Assembly (NCBI GenBank): GCA_037953745.1
Contig: JBAKBP010000764.1
Coordinates: 145,404-209,403 of the forward strand
Length of the DNA: 64,000 nt
Direction of reading: 5' to 3'
DNA from: Lithodes maja
Lineage: Eukaryota; Arthropoda; Malacostraca; Decapoda; Lithodidae
The notes beneath the pieces were generated by a model. That model was given only the letters and a program-made list of their open reading frames with translations. It made no database searches and was not told the DNA's origin. Below are positions 23,478-33,874 of the stretch, piece after piece; position 1 is the stretch's first letter; every line of letters begins with the position of its first letter. The position numbers were made by a program, and so were the translations under genes.

Positions 23478-23490
23478 GCCGCCATCTTGG
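23478..23490 (-). promoter_or_regulatory. YY1/Pho-like site upstream of the transposase start
   Basis: On the minus strand this reads CCAAGATGGCGGC, an exact YY1-type core (AAGATGGCGGC), 69 bp before the chosen start. A second, AATAATGGCGGCC, lies at about 23669-23681. Function is inferred from the motif alone. Confidence 0.4.
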
Positions 23491-23679
23491 ATTTAGAGGT
23501 CTGTATATGTCCTGTCATTCAAAATATTGAATGCCATGACTTTATTTCATGATACAAACATCTTAGTCATCATTTGTGTTAATAATTAAACAAAATATAA
23601 TGTATAAAGGGCTTAGAATTTGCACAGATGGGCAAAATATCCATATTTTATGCCGAAAATTCAAGATGGCCGCCATTAT

Positions 23680-23783
23680 TCCAAGATGGCATCCAAAAAA
23701 ATGCCAAACACGATTTTTGTAGATAATGGGTCATAATCATTAAAAAAAAACACATTGGCAAAAATCTATATGAAATTTCCACG
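23680..23783. repeat. Right inverted repeat of the Academ-like element
   Basis: On the minus strand it repeats the left arm: CATATAGATTTTTGCCAATG, a T-run, then GTGTTTGGCATTTTTTTGGA and GCCATCTTGG. Confidence 0.9.
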
Positions 23784-23865
23784 AAATTACATATCACCAT
23801 ATACTACACGCTTGTTTACCTGCTGTCCGCAATAAAGTTGAATAATTCACACGGTACCGTCACCT

Positions 23866-25775
23866 TCAAACTCAAGAATTCCATACTTTATATGTCTTTG
23901 CTCGAAATGAAGCCAAATCTGTCCTTCGACTCGTCAAAAACTCTTTCATTCATAACAAATGCTCCGAACTTTCCAACTCTAGCTCTTCCCAAGCTTTTTG
24001 GCATCTAGCAAAAAACCTCTCCAACAATTTCACTTCCTCGTTTTCCCCTCCTCATATCCCTCCACTCTGATGGTACCGCCGTCACTTCTTCCTCTGAGTA
24101 AGCTAAACTCTTCGCTCAAGCTTTCGCTACTTCTCCCTCTCCACCAGGGGCCCCCTCACTTACTTATGCCCAATATCATAATCTCTTCTAAGGATGTACT
24201 CTCAGCCCTCTCCGAGATTAATACTAAGAAGGCATACAGACCAGATAGTGTTCCTCCTGTTGTACTAAAGAACTGTTCTTCCGTGCTGACTCCCTGCCTA
24301 GGCAAACTCTTACATCTATGCTTTACCTCTAACGTTTTTCCTTCTAGCTGGAAGTTTGCTCTTATTCAACCTGTCCCAATCGTCCAATTCCTCTTATATC
24401 ATGCATCTCTAAAGTCTTTAAAACTATTCTTAACTCAAATTTGTTTAAGCATCTATCTTCCCATAATCTCCTTTCAGATCGCCAGTACGGTTTCCTTAAG
24501 GGCCGCTCTACTGATGATCTTCTTGTTTATCTTACTAACTCTTGGTCATCCTCCTTTTGGGACTTCGGTGAGAGTTTTTCTACTGCGCTAGACATATCGA
24601 AATCCTTCGATAGAGTCTTGCACAAATTTCTAATTTCCAAACTACCCTCCTTCGGTTTCTATCCCTCTATCTGTATTTTCGTCTCTCATTCCTCTCAGAC
24701 CTATCCATAGCTGTAGTTCTGGAAAGCTATCGCTTAGTTCCTCAACCTATCAACTCCGTTGTTCCTCAGGGTTCTGTCCTGTCTCCAATTCTCTTTCTAA
24801 TAATCATTAATTATCTCCTCAGCTGTACCTCTAGTCCTATCCACTCATATGCTGATGACTGTACCTTACACTATTCAACTGGTTCATCACATCAACCCAG
24901 TCAACAAACACTCCAAAATTCATGTGTCAAGGCCATAGAGTGCCTATCTTCTGATCTATCAATTATTTCTGATTGGGGCAGAGAAAATCTTATTACTTTC
25001 GTCACCTCCAAGCCTCAATTTCTCCCTCTATTTCTCCATCGCTTTCTTCCGCAAGAGTATCAATTATTCAGCAACAATTCAGAAATCAACCCTTCATTTT
25101 CTCTAAATATTCTTGGTGTATTTTTTTAATCCGACCTTTCTTGGAAAGATCATATTTCCACTCTTGCTAAGACGGCTTCCCAAAAGTTGGGTGTGCTTAA
25201 CTGTGTCCGTGGGTTCACCTCCGCATAGCTTCTTGCTTTGTATTAGAGCACAGTGCACCCCTATATTAAGTATTGTTCGCATGTGAGGAGAGGTTCCACC
25301 CATACCGCACTTCTCAAGCTAGTAAAGTCCAAAGCATTTTGTCTAATCAAGTCACTTCCTCTTACTAGTTCCCTACAATCTCTTTCTACACGTCGCAATG
25401 TTGCATCTCTCTAACTCTTCTATCGCTATTACAACAATCAGTGTTCTTCAGAGCTCTCTCAGTGCATACCCCCTCCCATAAGGCGAGTGCGGGGCACCCA
25501 CCTTTCAACACAGTCCCACTTGTTTTCTGTCCAGCTCTCCAACCCAAGAATTGTCAAATTTTCTCAATTTTTCTTTTACTCAACAAGTGAAATCTGGAAC
25601 TCTCTCCCTCAATCAATCTGTCCTTCATCCTATGACTCAAACTGCTTTAAACTTCGTTTGTCCATGCATTTTGACCCCAACGTCCCTTGAATTTGGCTCT
25701 TTTGGCTTAGGGGGAGACACTCGTTACAGGCAACCAGTCTTCTGTCTCTTTCTTACACATAGAACACAAAATTGT
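23866..25775 (+). pseudogene. Jockey-like element J1, RT part and 3' end (second half of the split copy)
   Basis: It resumes the linker of the copy ending at 18055 (ACTCAAGAATTCC ... CTCGAAATGAAGCC). Pieces then give NTKKAYRPDSVPPVVLKNC, FALIQPVP, SDRQYGFLKGRSTDDLLVYL, ALDISKSFDRV, SYADDCTLHYS at about 24845 and the C-terminal end WNSLPQSICPSSYDSN before the stop near 25689. The 3' UTR matches that of the copy ending at 55170. Many frameshifts and stops are present. The 300 bases after it (25776-26078) show no gene. Confidence 0.85.
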
Positions 25776-26076
25776 TAATTTAGATTAGGCTTAAGTAAGT
25801 TAAATTACAGTAAGTAAGCTTAGGTATGGAGACTGTGGCCGTTCTGGTTATAACTGTTTTGGTTGGAGCCGTTTCTTTGTGGGGCCGTTTCGGATCATGG
25901 CCGGTTTATTAACAATTCTTCATAATTACACTTGATTTGCTATCCATACTAGGAAGTCGCTATTGTTGTTTTAAGCCGGTATCACACGAGCGCTTTATCA
26001 CTAAACATTTTATCTTCAACACTGGTCTGGCAACTTATGAGCTAAACTTGTTATAATAATTCTGTCATCTAAATTT

Positions 26077-26078
<2 letters not shown>

Positions 26079-26121
<43 letters not shown>
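26079..26121. repeat. (GTA)n microsatellite
   Basis: About 14 copies of GTA/TAG, directly before the R2-like frame. TAG-rich sequence also closes that element at about 29390-29420. Confidence 0.95.
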
Positions 26122-26129
26122 ATAGTAAT

Positions 26130-28683
26130 ATGACAAAGCTCATTTATAACTATGTCTATGACACATCTTTAGCCCCGTATGTTCTCAAGATAATTTTCAG
26201 CATTCCACATCTCTTCTTGCAAAAAACTCACCACAAATCTAATCAAGGCGAAAATGTGACTGCGCTAACAAGACGAATGAAATTATGGAATGAGAACAAG
26301 ATGGATGACTTACTCAATGAAGCCAGAGCATTACAAGGGAGACTAGGCAGGCGGCGGCAAAAAAAGAAAAACAATGAAGACGAGGCCAGGAGATTCGGCG
26401 ACCAGATGAGGCAAGGAAAAGTGGCTCCTGCAATAAGGTCCCTGACAAAGGAGGCAGCATGTGGGTTGCTGCCTATCACAAGAGAAACCATCCAAATGTT
26501 GAAAGAGAAACATCCACAACCTAGTGTCCACGAGAGTCAGAGGCTAGAGGGTGATTATATACCACCGAACACCGTCATATACGAACAAATCACAGGCGAA
26601 ATGATTTGGAAAAAGGCTCTAGGGACACAAGGCAGTGCAGGCCCATCAGGGCTGGATGCAAACGGCTGGAGGACAATCCTGAGTAGAGCAATCTTCGGAC
26701 TAGCAGCAACAGACTTATGTAGGGCTCTGGCAGCTCTTGCAAGAAAGATGACCACCCAAAATTGTCAACATTTGGAGGCTTACACAGCTTGTCGCCTAAT
26801 ACCTTTAGACAAGAATCCAGGATGCAGACCAGTAGGAGTGGGTGAAGTGCTGAGAAGAATCATCGGAAAATGCATAATGGAAGTGGTGAAAGACGATGTG
26901 CGGTCAGCGGCCGGTAATCTCCAAGTGTGTGCCGGCCACCAAGCAGGGGGAGAGGCAGCAATTCATGCCATAAGAAAAATATATGAGCAAGTGGACTGTG
27001 AAGCTGTGCTGCTAGTGGATGCAACAAACGCCTTTAACACCATCAACAGAAAGACGGCAATACATAACATCAAAGTAAAATGCCCCAGTTTTGCCACCTA
27101 CGTAGAGAACACCTATAAAAAGCCTGCGGACCTCTTCATAGTAAACAACCAGAACACACGAAGGGGAACACCTCTGAAATCAATGGAAGGAACCACACAA
27201 GGTGACCCAGTAGCAATGGCAATGTACGCCTTAGGTCTCTCAGTGTTGCTAATCTTAACAAGCCATGAGGCGACGCAAGTAAAGCAGGTGGCCTATGCAG
27301 ACGATCTCACTGGAGCGGGAAAAGTCAACAATCTCAAGCACTGGTGGGAACAAATATCAGAGGTAGGACCAAAAATAGGGTACCATCCAAATGCCAGAAA
27401 GTCAATACTAATAGTAAAAACAGAACATTATGAAAGGGCGGTAGAAGCTTTCAGCGGTAGTGAAGTGGTAGTAACAAAGGACGGACAGCGTCACCTTTGG
27501 GGCGGTGATCGGCACGGAAGAGTTCAAGAACAAATACATAGAGGAGAAGGTCAGAGAATGGGTAAATGAAATTGAGAAACTGGCCAATATTGCAAAGACG
27601 GAACCACAGGCCGCGTATTCGGCCTTCACATATGGGGTCAAACATCGCTGGACCTACTTGATGAGAACTGTTCCAAATGTGAGCGCATTACTTCAACCGC
27701 TGGAAGATGCCATCAGAGACAAACTCATCCCAGCGTGGATAAAGTCGCACACCCCGAATGATACAGAGAGGGAGCTGCTCGCACTGCCTCTTAGGTTGGG
27801 AGGGATGGGAATCATCGACCCAGTGAAGAGGGCGGTAACGGAATACCAGAACTCGGTAAAGATAACAGGATCTCTCACTGACCGTATCATAGCACAAGAT
27901 TCTGACGGTGAAGTAGACCAGGCAGACATCTACAACATCAGAAAGACCATCACGTCAGAGAGGCAAAACTCACAGAAAATTGACCTGGCACAATTGATGG
28001 GACAACTTCACCCGAGACAAACAAGAAAACTACAAATAGCACAAGAAACGGGTGCTTCAAATTTGCTGACAACACTACCAATCAAGGCAAAAAGCTTCAA
28101 TCTCAACAAACAAGAATTTAATGATGCTATTGCACTGAGGTATGATTGGCCGATTGAAGGACTGCCCGATCGATGCGTTTGTGGAACCATCAACGATACA
28201 GACCACACCATGATATGTAAGAAAGGAGGATTCATCAGCATAAGGCACGATGAAGTAAGAGATATAACAGCGAACATGCTCAGGGAGGTGTGTAGAGATG
28301 TGGTGAGCGAACCATCACTCATTCCCTTGGGTGGAGAGACCATGCAGCACAGAACGGCCAACACATCCACTGAAGCAAGATTGGACGTTAGTGCAAGAGG
28401 CTTTTGGACAAATGCACAGCGAGCGTTCTTTGACATAAGAGTATTTGACCCAATGGCCCACAGCTACAGCGAGCTGTCTCTGGAGGCTGCACACAAGAGG
28501 AACGAACGAGAGAAGGTCAGGACATATGGAGAAAGGATCTTACAAGTCGAACATGGCAGCTTTACCCCACTAGTCTTCACCACATCAGGAGGGATGGGAC
28601 CCAGGGCCCAGTGCTTCTATTCAAGGCTAGCAGAGATCATCGTAGAGAAAAAGCAACAGCCTAGGAGCCACGTCGTAGCCTGA
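26130..28683 (+). pseudogene. R2/NeSL-like non-LTR retrotransposon: RT plus restriction-like endonuclease, one frameshift
   Basis: Recognisable homology begins near 26250. RT blocks: GCRPVGVGEVLRRIIGKCIM, VLLVDATNAFNTINR (motif A), MEGTTQGDPVAMAMYAL (B), QVAYADDLTGAG (C, near 27296) and GYHPNARKSIL (D). The frame breaks at about 27496-27500, where one extra base separates GQRHL from the next frame (GTEEFKNKYIEEK). The second frame runs through IPAWIKSHTPNDTERELLAL to a C-C-H-C zinc knuckle (RCVCGTINDTDHTMICKKGG) and a PD-(D/E)xK-type nuclease candidate, RLDVSARGFW ... FFDIRVFDP, followed by HKRNEREK. This RT-then-nuclease order is typical of R2-superclade elements, which cut one strand and copy their RNA in place. 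The 5' end is truncated. It ends at TGA 28681-28683, at the joint of a tandem duplication. Confidence 0.85.
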
Positions 28684-29440
28684 GGTATGGTTGGCCGATT
28701 GAAGGACTGCCCGATCGATGCGTTTGTGGAATCAACAATGATGCAGACCACAGCATGATATGTAAGAAGGGAGGATTCATCAGCATCAGGCACGATGAAG
28801 TAAGAGATGTAACGGCGAACATGCTCAGGGAGGTGTGTGGAGATGTGGTGCTCGAACCATCACTTATTCCCTTGGATGGCGAGATCTTGCAGCACAGGAC
28901 AGCCAACACATCCAATGAAGCACGAGTGGACGTTAGTGCAAGAAGTTTTTGGACAAGAGCACAGCGAGCGTTCTTTGACATAAGAATATTTGACCCAATG
29001 ACCCATAGCTACAGCGAGCTGTCTCTGGATGCTGCACACAAGAGGAACGAAAAAGAGAAGGTCAGGGCATATGGGGAAAGGATCTTAAATATCGAACAAG
29101 GCAGCTTTACCCCACTACTCTTCACCACATCGGGAGGGATGGGACCCAGGGCCCAGTGCTTCTATTCAAAGCTTGCAGAGATTATCGCAGAGAAGAAGCA
29201 ACAGCCCAGGAGCCACGTTGTAGCCTGGATGAGGTGCCACCTATCTTTCTTATTGCTCAGATCAGCACTACTATGTCTGTGGGGAACAAGTTGTCTGCAC
29301 CACAACCAGCGACGGTTGCAGACGTGGACTACGAGGGAGCAGTGGCAGAGGGTTGCATAGGGAGGCGACTGGATTGAAGTTGCATGGTGTAGAGTAGTAG
29401 TATAGTAGAATAGTAGGAATAGAGTAATGCCTGATGTTTG
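28684..29440 (+). pseudogene. Tandem duplicate of the R2-like C-terminal domain and true 3' end
   Basis: From the CTGAGGTATG shared at 28134 and about 28680, the last 540 bp of the element are repeated: the zinc knuckle (DRCVCGINNDADHSMICKKG), the nuclease block (ARVDVSARSFW ... FFDIRIFDP), KRNEKEK and FTPLLFTTSGGMGPR. The copies differ by scattered substitutions and a 3-base indel. The duplicate continues beyond the joint to a stop at 29358-29360 and a TAG-rich 3' end, so it carries the original terminus while the first copy is cut. Confidence 0.85.
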
Positions 29441-29599
29441 TAAAATATAATGAATGTACAATATTAAATACAAATCAAAGAAAAACAAATCCACGATGAT
29501 GAGTCTGAGTGAAAACCCCAGAATAGGAAGCAGCGGTACGACTACCAAGTCGAGTGCATTGATGACTGTTCTGACCTTGTTTAGGGTCCAAAGGGGGGA

Positions 29600-31300
29600 T
29601 GCACAGGCTGAGTGGTGTGTTGGACCGTTAGTCGATGAAAATGGAGAATACACCAAAGACGAAGTACAAATGAGTAATGCCCTCAATACCTTCTTTGCAT
29701 CAGTTTTTACAACAGAAGACCTCAGTGATATCCCTACACCATCGCCGATTCAGATTGATAATTCAGATGTTCTAAGCAATGTCACCGTTACAGAGAGAGA
29801 AGTATTGAATTGTTTAGATAAACTCAAGGTAAATAAAACGCCTGGACCTGATACAATCTCGCCTAGAGTTCTAAAGGAAGCTAAGGATGAGCTCTCCAAA
29901 CCACTGACATTACTATTCAATAAATCCTTGCAGCCTGATCAGTGGAAGATAGCCAACGTAACACCGATATTCAAAAAAGGCAGCAAATCCCTACCCGGTA
30001 ATTATCGTCCAATTAGCTTAACCTCAGTTGTATGTAAAATGCTAGAAATGGTCATAAGAGACAGACTCGTAAATCACTTAGAGGAAAATAAAATACTTAA
30101 AGATACTCAACACGGCTTTCGTAAAAAACGTTCCTGTTTAACAAACCTCTTAGACTTCTTCCACGATATCCTCAACCTCTACGATGAGAGTAAAGCTGTA
30201 GATATTATATACCTTGATTTTCAAAAGGCCTTTGACAAAGTTCCCCACAAACGTTTACTGCTAAAACTAAAAGCGCATGGAATACAAGACGGTGTGTTGA
30301 AATGGATAGAAAATTGGCTCAGCGACAGAAAGCAAAGAGTAGTCATAAACGGTAAGGCATCTAAATGGACCAATGTAAGTAGCGGGGTACCCCAGGGATC
30401 GGTACTAGGACCAATTCTCTTTCTAATTTACATCAACGACATAGATGAGGGTCTCACCTGTACAATCTCAAAATTTGCTGACGATACAAAAATTGCAAAT
30501 TGCGTACTCTTAAAAGATCAAGTTGACGATATGCAACACAATCTAGATAAATTGTCACATTGGGCCCAAATTTGGCAAATGAGTCTCAATGCGGATAAAT
30601 GTAAAGTACTACATATTGGATACCTAAATGAGAAAGTAAACTATTCGATGAATGGCACTCAGCTTAAGAATGTAAACAGAGAAACCGATCTGGGAGTAAC
30701 AATATCGAGTAACCTAAAACCGAGTCAACAATGTTCAGAAGTTGTTAAGAAGGCAAACAAAATAATTGGCTTTATAGGCAGGTCATTTGAGCATAAATCC
30801 AAAGAAGTTATCCTAACCCTTTACAATTCCTTAGTCCGCCCTCTTCTGGAATACTGCGTTCAATCCTGGTGCCCTTATTACCAAAAAGACATAAACAAGC
30901 TAGAACGAGTTCAACGTAGAGTTACCAAAATGATACCTAGCCTAAAGAACAAACCATACGAAGAGCGTCTTAGAGAATTAAATCTATTTCCTTTAACCCA
31001 GCGCAGATTAAGAGGTGACTTAATTCAAGTGTTCAAAATCATCAAAGGCATCAACAATATGAACTGTAGTAAGTACTTCACTATCGACCAATCTAATTAC
31101 ACGCGGGGAAACGGTTGCAAAATTATTGGTAAATCTTTTAACTCACACGAATCTAAGAATTTCTTCTTCAATCGAGTTGTCAACTTGTGGAATGGGCTTC
31201 CCCGAGACGTTATAGACTGCAGCACCGTTGATTCATTTAAATTCCGCTAGACAAATATCTAGCATCAAACCCACGACTGACTGCGTTTGTAAATGAATAA
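29600..31300 (+). pseudogene. CR1/L2-like non-LTR reverse transcriptase, nearly intact
   Basis: One frame is open to a TAG at 31248-31250. RT blocks in order: NKTPGPDTISPRVLKEAKDE, NYRPISLTSVVCKMLE, TQHGFRKKRSCLTNL, IIYLDFQKAFDKVPHKRLL (motif A), SGVPQGSVLGPILFLIYIND (B), ISKFADDTKIA (C, catalytic Asp pair kept), MSLNADKCKVLHIG and RETDLGVTIS. The thumb and C-terminus (LEYCVQSWCPYYQKDINKLE, YEERLRELNLFPLTQRRLRG) follow. One lost base near 31245 moves the final 17 codons (LDKYLASNPRLTAFVNE, stop 31298-31300) out of frame. The endonuclease and 5' end are missing. Upstream codons 29454-29600 are open but not homologous. This is the best-preserved RT in the window. Confidence 0.9.
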
Positions 31301-32340
31301 CTTTATTTTATCCTCCCCTCAGTTACTAACCCATATGTCCCCTACTAACTTCCTAGTCCTGCCACGTTAGTGGCAGGGCAGTAGTTCCCTTTCCAATGTT
31401 CCCTTACCCACTCTAAACCACTGTTTGGACACTTGATCCTCAGTGTTTTGGAGGACAAGCAGCCTAGAAGGGTCACTAGATCTGTTGTTGCTTGATTTCC
31501 TTTGTACTCCTTTGTAGAAAAAAAGTAGTAGTAGTAGTAGCAGTAATAGTAGTTCAGTTTAGTTCAGTTAAGTTCGCATAGTATATGCATAAATGCACAA
31601 ATTCCAAAAGTCGTATATATTTCATTAAAAGATAAGTATTATAAAAGGGTATCATATTATCTAGTAACAATTAGGTATTAGAAAACTCCAAAGCAATGCC
31701 CACATCTAGCCAATGCCACGTCATGGCTCATGCTTTTGCAACCAACTTATCCTTGCTCCAACAATATCTCAGTCAGTGTCTTCAATATTTATTTCATATA
31801 TATTATTAAATAGAAGTCTTATGTTTTGAAGAAAATAATTACTTCTAAGATTAACGAGTTATCATTTACAGTTAAAATAGGACTTCAGAGGCTATCAACC
31901 CTTCTGGATTATTAAGTCAATAATAGCGTCAAAACTAGAGTCCATTTTCGGAAACTCCAGTCCCTAGTTATCATCTAAAAAATATTCCAATTTTGTATCC
32001 TTTCAAACTGTGAATGACAACAATATGGTGTTTTAGTAATACATGGTTACATAACTCAGTTGCTTCATGGCTACTGGAAGATATGAGCAAGCTTAATTTT
32101 TGTTTAAAGAATTGTTAAATGCTACTTCGATTGCTTTAAAAATAATAATTATAATTTCCTTCGTGTTCCATATACTGTACCTAAGCCATATTCAGGCATA
32201 ACAAAATATTTTAAAACACACTAAAATGTTTTCATATATTATATCATTAAACTTTCTGTAGGTCGCATAAAATTTAGAATTAAATGTGTTTAGCCTAAAC
32301 TCAACGTCCTGCACGTCACATAGATTATCCTGTATAATGT
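31301..32340. other. CR1-like 3' UTR, microsatellite, then AT-rich sequence
   Basis: 31301-31527 is the untranslated tail, with a small inverted repeat CTGCCACGTTAGTGGCAG. A (TAG)n tract lies at 31528-31556. From 31560 to about 32190 I see no gene. Confidence 0.6.
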
Positions 32341-33405
32341 GACCTACTCTGTGTTTCAGAGGCCGTGTTACATCATTTTTCGGGAATAATTTATTAACAA
32401 ACAGTTGGATCAGTATGATATTTTGCCACAGCTTGTTACACACCTTGCCCTAAATTTGGTTGATATTGTGCATTACCAAAAGTGGAGAATTAAGCCACTT
32501 GTCCCTGTGTCATGAGGTTAAGGTCACACCTGAATGACGAGGAAACGGACAAGGCTAACGTGGGTTACCTGTGAAACCACCAAAATAGTATTGCTCCTCC
32601 ATCAAACACGGTAGTTATCAGGCACCACCCAACCCTATTATTGTCTTTGCTTTCAAGTTATCTGTCACTATCAAATATAAATATACAAAAATACATATAT
32701 TGTATATATTTATATTTGATGTGACAGATAACTTGAAAGTAAAAACGATAATAGGGTTGGGTGGTGGCTGATAACTACCGTGTTTGATGGAGGTGCAATA
32801 ATGGTTTGGTGGTTTCACAGGTAAGCCACGGTAGCCTTGTCCGTTTCCTCGTCATTCAGGTGTGACCTTAACCTCATGACACAGGGACAAGTGGCTTAAT
32901 TCTCCACTTTTGGTAATGCACAATATTAACGAAAATTAGGGAAAAGGTATGAAACAATCTGTGGCAAAATAGCATACTGATCCAATTGTTTGTAAATATG
33001 TTATTCCCGAAACACGATGTAACAAGGCCTCTGAAACCCATAGTAAGTATTTGTATTTTTTATCAACTGCCATCTCAATTTCATTTACCTGCAAAGTTTT
33101 GGCTTCATATTTTGCCGTTTTAGCAAATACCATACATTTAGTTTTATCAATATTGATTTTATGATTCATTATTACCATTTCTTGCCTTAGGGTTCTAAAT
33201 ATGAACTAAAAATGTATGTTTTGATTTGCTAAAATTACCAGGTCGTCAGCATGTACCAACACATTTGCTCTAATTACTCCTAAACGGCAATGTTTATAAT
33301 TCTATTTATCACATTATCGATTTATAATAATTATAAACAATAATGGTGATAGAATTCCATCCTGCATAACATCTTAGTTATTCAATGTAAACTTGCCCTT
33401 TGAGG
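32192..33405 (-). pseudogene. Decayed non-LTR reverse transcriptase, split by a palindrome
   Basis: On the minus strand from 33405: QDGILSPLLFIIII (motif B), VLVHADDLVILANQ (motif C, YADD altered to HADD), INIDKTKCMVFAKTAKYEAK and DKKYKYL at 33046. After the 697-bp insertion (32347-33043) the frame resumes at 32344 with GHIIQDNLCDVQDVEFRLN and FYATYRKFNDI. The KYL-GHII joint is the expected RT sequence, so the insertion point is exact. Stops elsewhere show the gene is dead. Confidence 0.75.
32347..33043. mobile_element. Near-perfect palindrome (foldback element) inserted at TA
   Basis: The two halves of about 340 bp are inverted complements over their whole length, with a few percent mismatches and short indels; the centre is at about 32690 in an AT-rich turn. 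Ends: CTCTGTGTTTCAGAGGCC at the left and, on the minus strand, CTATGGGTTTCAGAGGCC at the right. TA is duplicated at 32345-32346 and 33044-33045, as for Tc1/mariner-type insertion. It encodes nothing. Confidence 0.9.
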
Positions 33406-33424
33406 AGCTGTAGGCATTAGGGAA

Positions 33425-33449
33425 GTAGCAGCAGCAGCAGCAACAAAAA

Positions 33450-33500
<51 letters not shown>

Positions 33501-33680
33501 CAGTAATAGTTTCAGTTTCATTCACTATAATTTGGATTTGGCAATTATGTACAGAGATCCAATTAAATTATTTACATTAATGGTATATACACAATAGTAT
33601 ATACTGTAGTAGTAGTAGTAATAAGACAATAATAAAGTAGTAGCAATAGTAGTATTAATAATAGTAATGTAGTAGTATCA
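33425..33680. repeat. (AGC)n and (TAG)n microsatellites
   Basis: 33426-33470 is rich in AGC and 33470-33510 in TAG. More TAG-type triplets follow at 33605-33680. Confidence 0.9.
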
Positions 33681-33698
33681 ATATTTTCCCTAATGCCT

Positions 33699-33827
33699 CT
33701 AGCTCACCAAAGAAAACCCCATGTTCTACTACAGGCCAAAACACATCTATTATTACAACCGTTATTACTATTACTGAACTCTTCCTCAGCCCCCTGCGGA
33801 CAAGTACTGCCACTGATCAACACTTTA
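33699..33827 (+). pseudogene. Two relic copies of exon 3
   Basis: 33733-33760 has CCATGTTCTACTACAGG and AACACAT, close to the middle of exon 3 (CCATGTTCTCCTACAAG ... AACACAT). 33783-33826 has CTCTTCCTCAGCCCCCTGCG and GTACTGCCAC, close to the acceptor and first 30 bases of exon 3. The order middle-then-start shows two separate partial copies. The Jockey-like insertion begins 48 bp later. Confidence 0.75.
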
Positions 33828-33874
33828 CACTACTACTACAGTTACTACTACCACCACTACTACTAGTCTACTAT

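Larger units (their letters stand above)
18060..23860 (-). mobile_element. Academ-like DNA transposon with inverted repeats
   Basis: A block of about 5.8 kb interrupts the J1 retrotransposon. Near its ends lie long inverted repeats (18087-18195 and 23680-23783), and a single minus-strand gene of about 1500 codons fills the interior. A FEN1/XPG-like nuclease plus a Cys-rich C-terminal domain is the described combination for the Academ superfamily, and this is why I name it; the assignment comes from memory of the family and is not a search result. The outermost bases and target-site duplication are not resolved: the left junction is near 18055 and the right junction near 23866. Confidence 0.7.
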
